Assembly (NCBI RefSeq): GCF_003344345.1
Contig: NZ_QPIP01000062.1
Coordinates: 1-9,570, forward strand
DNA: 9,570 nucleotides
Direction of reading: 5' to 3'
Source of the DNA: Wolbachia endosymbiont of Cylisticus convexus
Lineage (GTDB): Bacteria > Pseudomonadota > Alphaproteobacteria > Rickettsiales > Anaplasmataceae
Shown here piece by piece: positions 7,197 through 9,570 of the stretch (position 1 is the first letter of the stretch; every line of letters begins with the position of its first letter). Under the pieces are notes generated by a model. That model did not search any database. It saw only the letters and a program-made list of their open reading frames with translations, and was not told where the DNA came from. Both the position numbers and the translations under genes were made by a program.

Positions 7197-8471
7197 ATGC
7201 TGCGTTCAGATATTCCAAAAGTTTTATTTTCGTCTATTAAAGAGGATGATCCCTATAGAACATCTAAGCTTTTTCAAATTGAACGCTGGTGCTATGCAAA
7301 TTGGGATTTGCACAAAAGGAGTGGTAAAAAGGGGCACAATTTTCTTGCACAAGTACTATCCAGTGAAGATTGTTGGAAAAAAGTAGACAATTTACACGGA
7401 GTTAAGCTTGATAGGCAAGTGGTAGGTAAAAAGTTGATTGCGCCAGATTCAGGTAATCTCTTTAATAAGTATGCCATTGCCTGTCGGTGCTGTTTAGAGG
7501 AAGATATTATTATTTTATTTGAAGAAAGAAAAAAAAGGTTATCAGCTCAAGGTAAGAGCAGTCTGTTGGAGTATGAGCACTTAGTTGGGTGTTGCGGATC
7601 AGGTCTTTTAGCGCAGTTTTGGTCACATTTTGTTAGCGGTCACATTTCTAAACTAAATTTAAATGGTCGTCATCCGTATGAGTATGGTCTTGACTGTGCT
7701 ATGAGTTTGAAACAAGCAGAGGCAGTAGAGTTCTTTTGGAATAAAATAAAATCATTACCTGAAAGTGAGATGAGCGAACAGAAAAAGGATGAAATCTTCA
7801 TGAAGACAGCGGTATATGCAGCAGGGAACCGTTGTAATAGTTATCCTGAAATATTCGAGTTTTATTTCAGCCAAATAAGTCCTGATAGATACCCAGAACT
7901 TCTAAAAAGAGACTTAGCTAAAAATGGTTATTATGGTAGTTTAAATACGCTACAGGATGCACTCCGCTTTGATCAATTTCAAAAATTGTTTGACTTCTTA
8001 AGTCCAAATTCTGTCTCAGAAGATGATTATAATATCTGGTTAGATATGGAGATCAAGAAACATTCAGAACCTTATGTGAATGAAATTGTAAAACTTTTTA
8101 TGCATATGTGGATGAAGGAAGGGTTTGACAGTCATCGTGCTTTAGTGATAAGAGAAGAACTAGAGGATAAATCCCCTCTTTTTCGCACAGTTTTGTTAAC
8201 ACCTTTAGTGGAAAAGGATTATATGGAGCCAGTATGGGCCATATTAGATATAGCTAATTGTGATCAAATCAAGAAATTTATGGATTCTAGACAAGCGGAG
8301 TATATACGATCTGTATTAGAGAAAAGAGATGTTGATTCATTAAATAAATTTCTAGCGTATGGAAAGTCTGTAACTGAAGAACTTGATAGAGGTGATTTAA
8401 GTACCGGCTTAACTAAGGTTAAATTAAGCAAAGCATGTGAGCAATTAGGGTTAGATAGGGCAATTCTATAA
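7197..8471 (+). CDS. cifA: Divergent CifA homologue paired with an OTU-CifB (type V-like)
   Basis: This 424-residue protein is a distant relative of the CifA encoded at 5118-6473. Shared landmarks lie in the same order: an IERW helix (28-31), DCW (58-60; ESCW in the other copy), a GKKL loop, NLFNKYAIACRCC (C96, C98, C99; NPFSRYKMACRYC in the other copy), LFEE, a VEFFWNKI segment (VEYFYNRL in the other copy), and the LYMHMW-like FMHMWM region. It lacks the Gly/Pro/Ser-rich C-terminal tail of the first copy. The ATG at 7197 is chosen because AGAGGGG lies 6-7 bases upstream. A GTG two codons earlier (7191) has the same motif directly against it and is unlikely. The gene is intact and precedes an OTU-CifB gene by 172 bp, in the usual cifA-cifB order. 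By analogy it should bind and neutralise that CifB. The type V label is inference from the partner's domain make-up. Confidence 0.85.
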   Translation: MLRSDIPKVLFSSIKEDDPYRTSKLFQIERWCYANWDLHKRSGKKGHNFLAQVLSSEDCWKKVDNLHGVKLDRQVVGKKLIAPDSGNLFNKYAIACRCCLEEDIIILFEERKKRLSAQGKSSLLEYEHLVGCCGSGLLAQFWSHFVSGHISKLNLNGRHPYEYGLDCAMSLKQAEAVEFFWNKIKSLPESEMSEQKKDEIFMKTAVYAAGNRCNSYPEIFEFYFSQISPDRYPELLKRDLAKNGYYGSLNTLQDALRFDQFQKLFDFLSPNSVSEDDYNIWLDMEIKKHSEPYVNEIVKLFMHMWMKEGFDSHRALVIREELEDKSPLFRTVLLTPLVEKDYMEPVWAILDIANCDQIKKFMDSRQAEYIRSVLEKRDVDSLNKFLAYGKSVTEELDRGDLSTGLTKVKLSKACEQLGLDRAIL

Positions 8472-8643
8472 AACAGGTGATGGTTTCTTGTTACTACTTT
8501 TGCTTTTGTCAAAAAGGTGTTGCATTATAATACAAATGTTATATACGTAAGTTAGCATATAGATAAGAACAGCTTATATTGTTGATATCTCTGATAATAA
8601 GCTTGATATACTGAGTTTAGTATAATATAATGAAGGGGGCTTT
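8472..8643 (+). promoter_or_regulatory. Long cifA-cifB spacer with promoter-like and hairpin elements
   Basis: The spacer between the second cifA and its cifB is 172 bp, against 9 bp in the other operon. It holds a perfect TATAAT at 8526-8531, with TTGTCA only 14 bp before it (too close to be ideal). A TATACT at 8607-8612 has TTGATA 19 bp before it, and a second TATAAT lies at 8621-8626. An inverted repeat AGCTTAT (8571-8577) / ATAAGCT (8597-8603) could form a 7-bp stem with a 19-base loop. AAGGGGG at 8633-8639 is a strong ribosome binding site for the next gene. A separate promoter for cifB is likely, but which box is used cannot be settled by eye. Confidence 0.4.
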
Positions 8644-9570
8644 ATGTTCAAGATACAATATCCAACAGATCACCTAAAAAAAGAAGGTGTTAATTCAAAA
8701 GTTGCCGAATTATCGGATGAAATACAATATATAGAACAAGTTAAAGAATTTCCTCAATTTAAGCGTTATCGGAGGTCTGATTCCGAAAGTGAAAGTAGAT
8801 TTAAAAGAATCGATGTTCCAGGAGACGGTAGTTGCTTATTTTGGTCTGTTACTATGGCTTACTTAATACCTGCCAGAGACAACGATGATCTATTTCGACA
8901 AAGGTATGAAGCTTTATTTGGAAATGAAGGAGCTGTAACCCAAAATTTAGATCATATTAGAGGTCTAGTTCCGGAATTTAAGTACTGCCAATTATGATGA
9001 TACATTTGCAAACTTAGTGAGAAACGTGTTTCGCAACCGAGTAGTTGATCATATAAGTTCTCATGAGAACGAGTTTAGAGGTTTTGTTACAGGCAGTTTT
9101 GAGAATTATTTAGAAAACATGAGGAAACCCAATACTTGGGGAGGCGAGCATGAAATAAGAGCAATGAGCGAGATGCTTAGCGCAAGGATTAGTGTTTCTG
9201 GTGCAACTAGAAGTCAATATGACAACGGGAATATTCAAATACAGTTATTTCATGTTGGCGCACCAGGTAAACGAAATCATTATAACTTTGGTCTTGAGGG
9301 AGGTATTGTCGATAATGATGTAGAGCTTGCGAAAGGTTTAAAAAAAGTCATGGGTAAAGGAAAGCCACAAGATTTTGAATTAATACAGTTATTAATAGAG
9401 GAAGCAGGTAAAGAAGTCGGTATAAGCCGGCAAGATGAAGACTTTAAGTCTTTTGAACCGAGATTTCAGTCATTTGTGGATCAGATTCCATCTTATTTAC
9501 ACTCTGTAGGAAAAGCAGGATTTTTTACACACTTCTTCTTAGGGAGCTTTTCTACTTTGCTGGACACAGA
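8644..9570 (+). pseudogene. cifB: OTU deubiquitinase-CifB fusion, frameshifted and cut by the window end
   Basis: The gene starts at an ATG behind AAGGGGG and encodes an OTU-family cysteine protease domain joined to a CifB protein. The first frame (117 residues, stop TGA at 8995) carries the OTU nucleophile motif D61-G-S-C64-LFW. After a frame change between 8969 and 8994, frame 2 stays open to the window end and supplies the rest of the OTU fold: TWGGEHEI at about 9134-9157 and the catalytic His in NHYNF (codon 9278-9280). From about 9452 it matches the CifB N-terminus (FVDQIPSYLHSVGKAGFF). Neither frame is a full protein, so the gene is either broken by a one-base insertion (or two-base loss) or needs +1 recoding. 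Domain order OTU then CifB suggests the large multi-domain type V CifB class, whose members may also carry nuclease, ankyrin or toxin domains further on. Those lie outside the window. OTU proteases cleave ubiquitin chains, so the intact form would act on host ubiquitin. Confidence 0.8.
9452..9570 (+). other. CifB N-terminal homology block within the OTU fusion
   Basis: The 39 residues read here align without gaps to residues 22-60 of the CifB encoded at 2910-5108, with 23 identities counted by hand. These include SF-DQ-PS-LHSVGK and the following FF...FF.G.F.T..D pattern. This block is the first part of CifB and shows that the OTU domain is fused upstream of a true CifB rather than being a free-standing protease. 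Confidence 0.85.

Noticed and set aside
7292..7477. Minus-strand open frames inside and at the end of the second cifA (7292-7477, 8264-8512)
   Set aside because: They are antisense shadows of a strongly supported gene, without ribosome binding sites.

Overview
The window reads as AT-rich DNA from a Wolbachia endosymbiont (Rickettsiales, Alphaproteobacteria), most likely the eukaryotic-association part of a prophage WO or a WO-derived island. The main evidence is two gene pairs of the cytoplasmic-incompatibility factor (cif) family, recognised by resemblance to the CifA and CifB proteins of wMel and wPip. An ankyrin-repeat gene relic, a large repeat-rich orphan protein and probable IS debris fit the same setting. 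The assignment rests on recognised protein sequence; no database search was possible.

Layout from left to right. (1) 1-111, plus strand: the last 36 codons of an unidentified gene. (2) 158-2125, minus strand: a 655-residue acidic protein with about ten tandem 17-residue repeats, with its own promoter and ribosome binding site. (3) 2210-2642, minus strand: a small ankyrin-repeat gene broken by a frameshift. (4) 2643-2909: non-coding, probably holding a decayed IS end. (5) 2910-6473, minus strand: a complete, tightly coupled cifA-cifB operon. Its CifB (732 residues) has two PD-(D/E)XK nuclease domains with intact catalytic motifs and no Ulp1 protease, which makes it a CinA-CinB (nuclease, type II-IV) locus. 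(6) 6474-7196: a roughly 720-bp divergent intergenic region with an outward promoter at each end. (7) 7197-8471, plus strand: a second, strongly diverged CifA homologue. (8) 8644 to the window end, plus strand: a frameshifted gene that starts with an OTU-family deubiquitinase domain and runs into a CifB N-terminal domain, resembling the large modular type V CifB proteins. It leaves the window unfinished.

How the genes work together. In the known system CifB, with CifA, modifies sperm in the infected male so that embryos from uninfected females die, and CifA expressed in the infected female's eggs rescues them. CifA binds its own CifB. The window therefore holds two toxin-antidote style modules of different class placed head to head: one looks fully functional, and the other has an intact CifA but a CifB with a reading-frame break inside its OTU domain. 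This is the most interesting part of the window: an OTU-CifB fusion, apparently inactivated or recoded, beside an intact divergent rescue-type gene and an intact nuclease-type cif operon.
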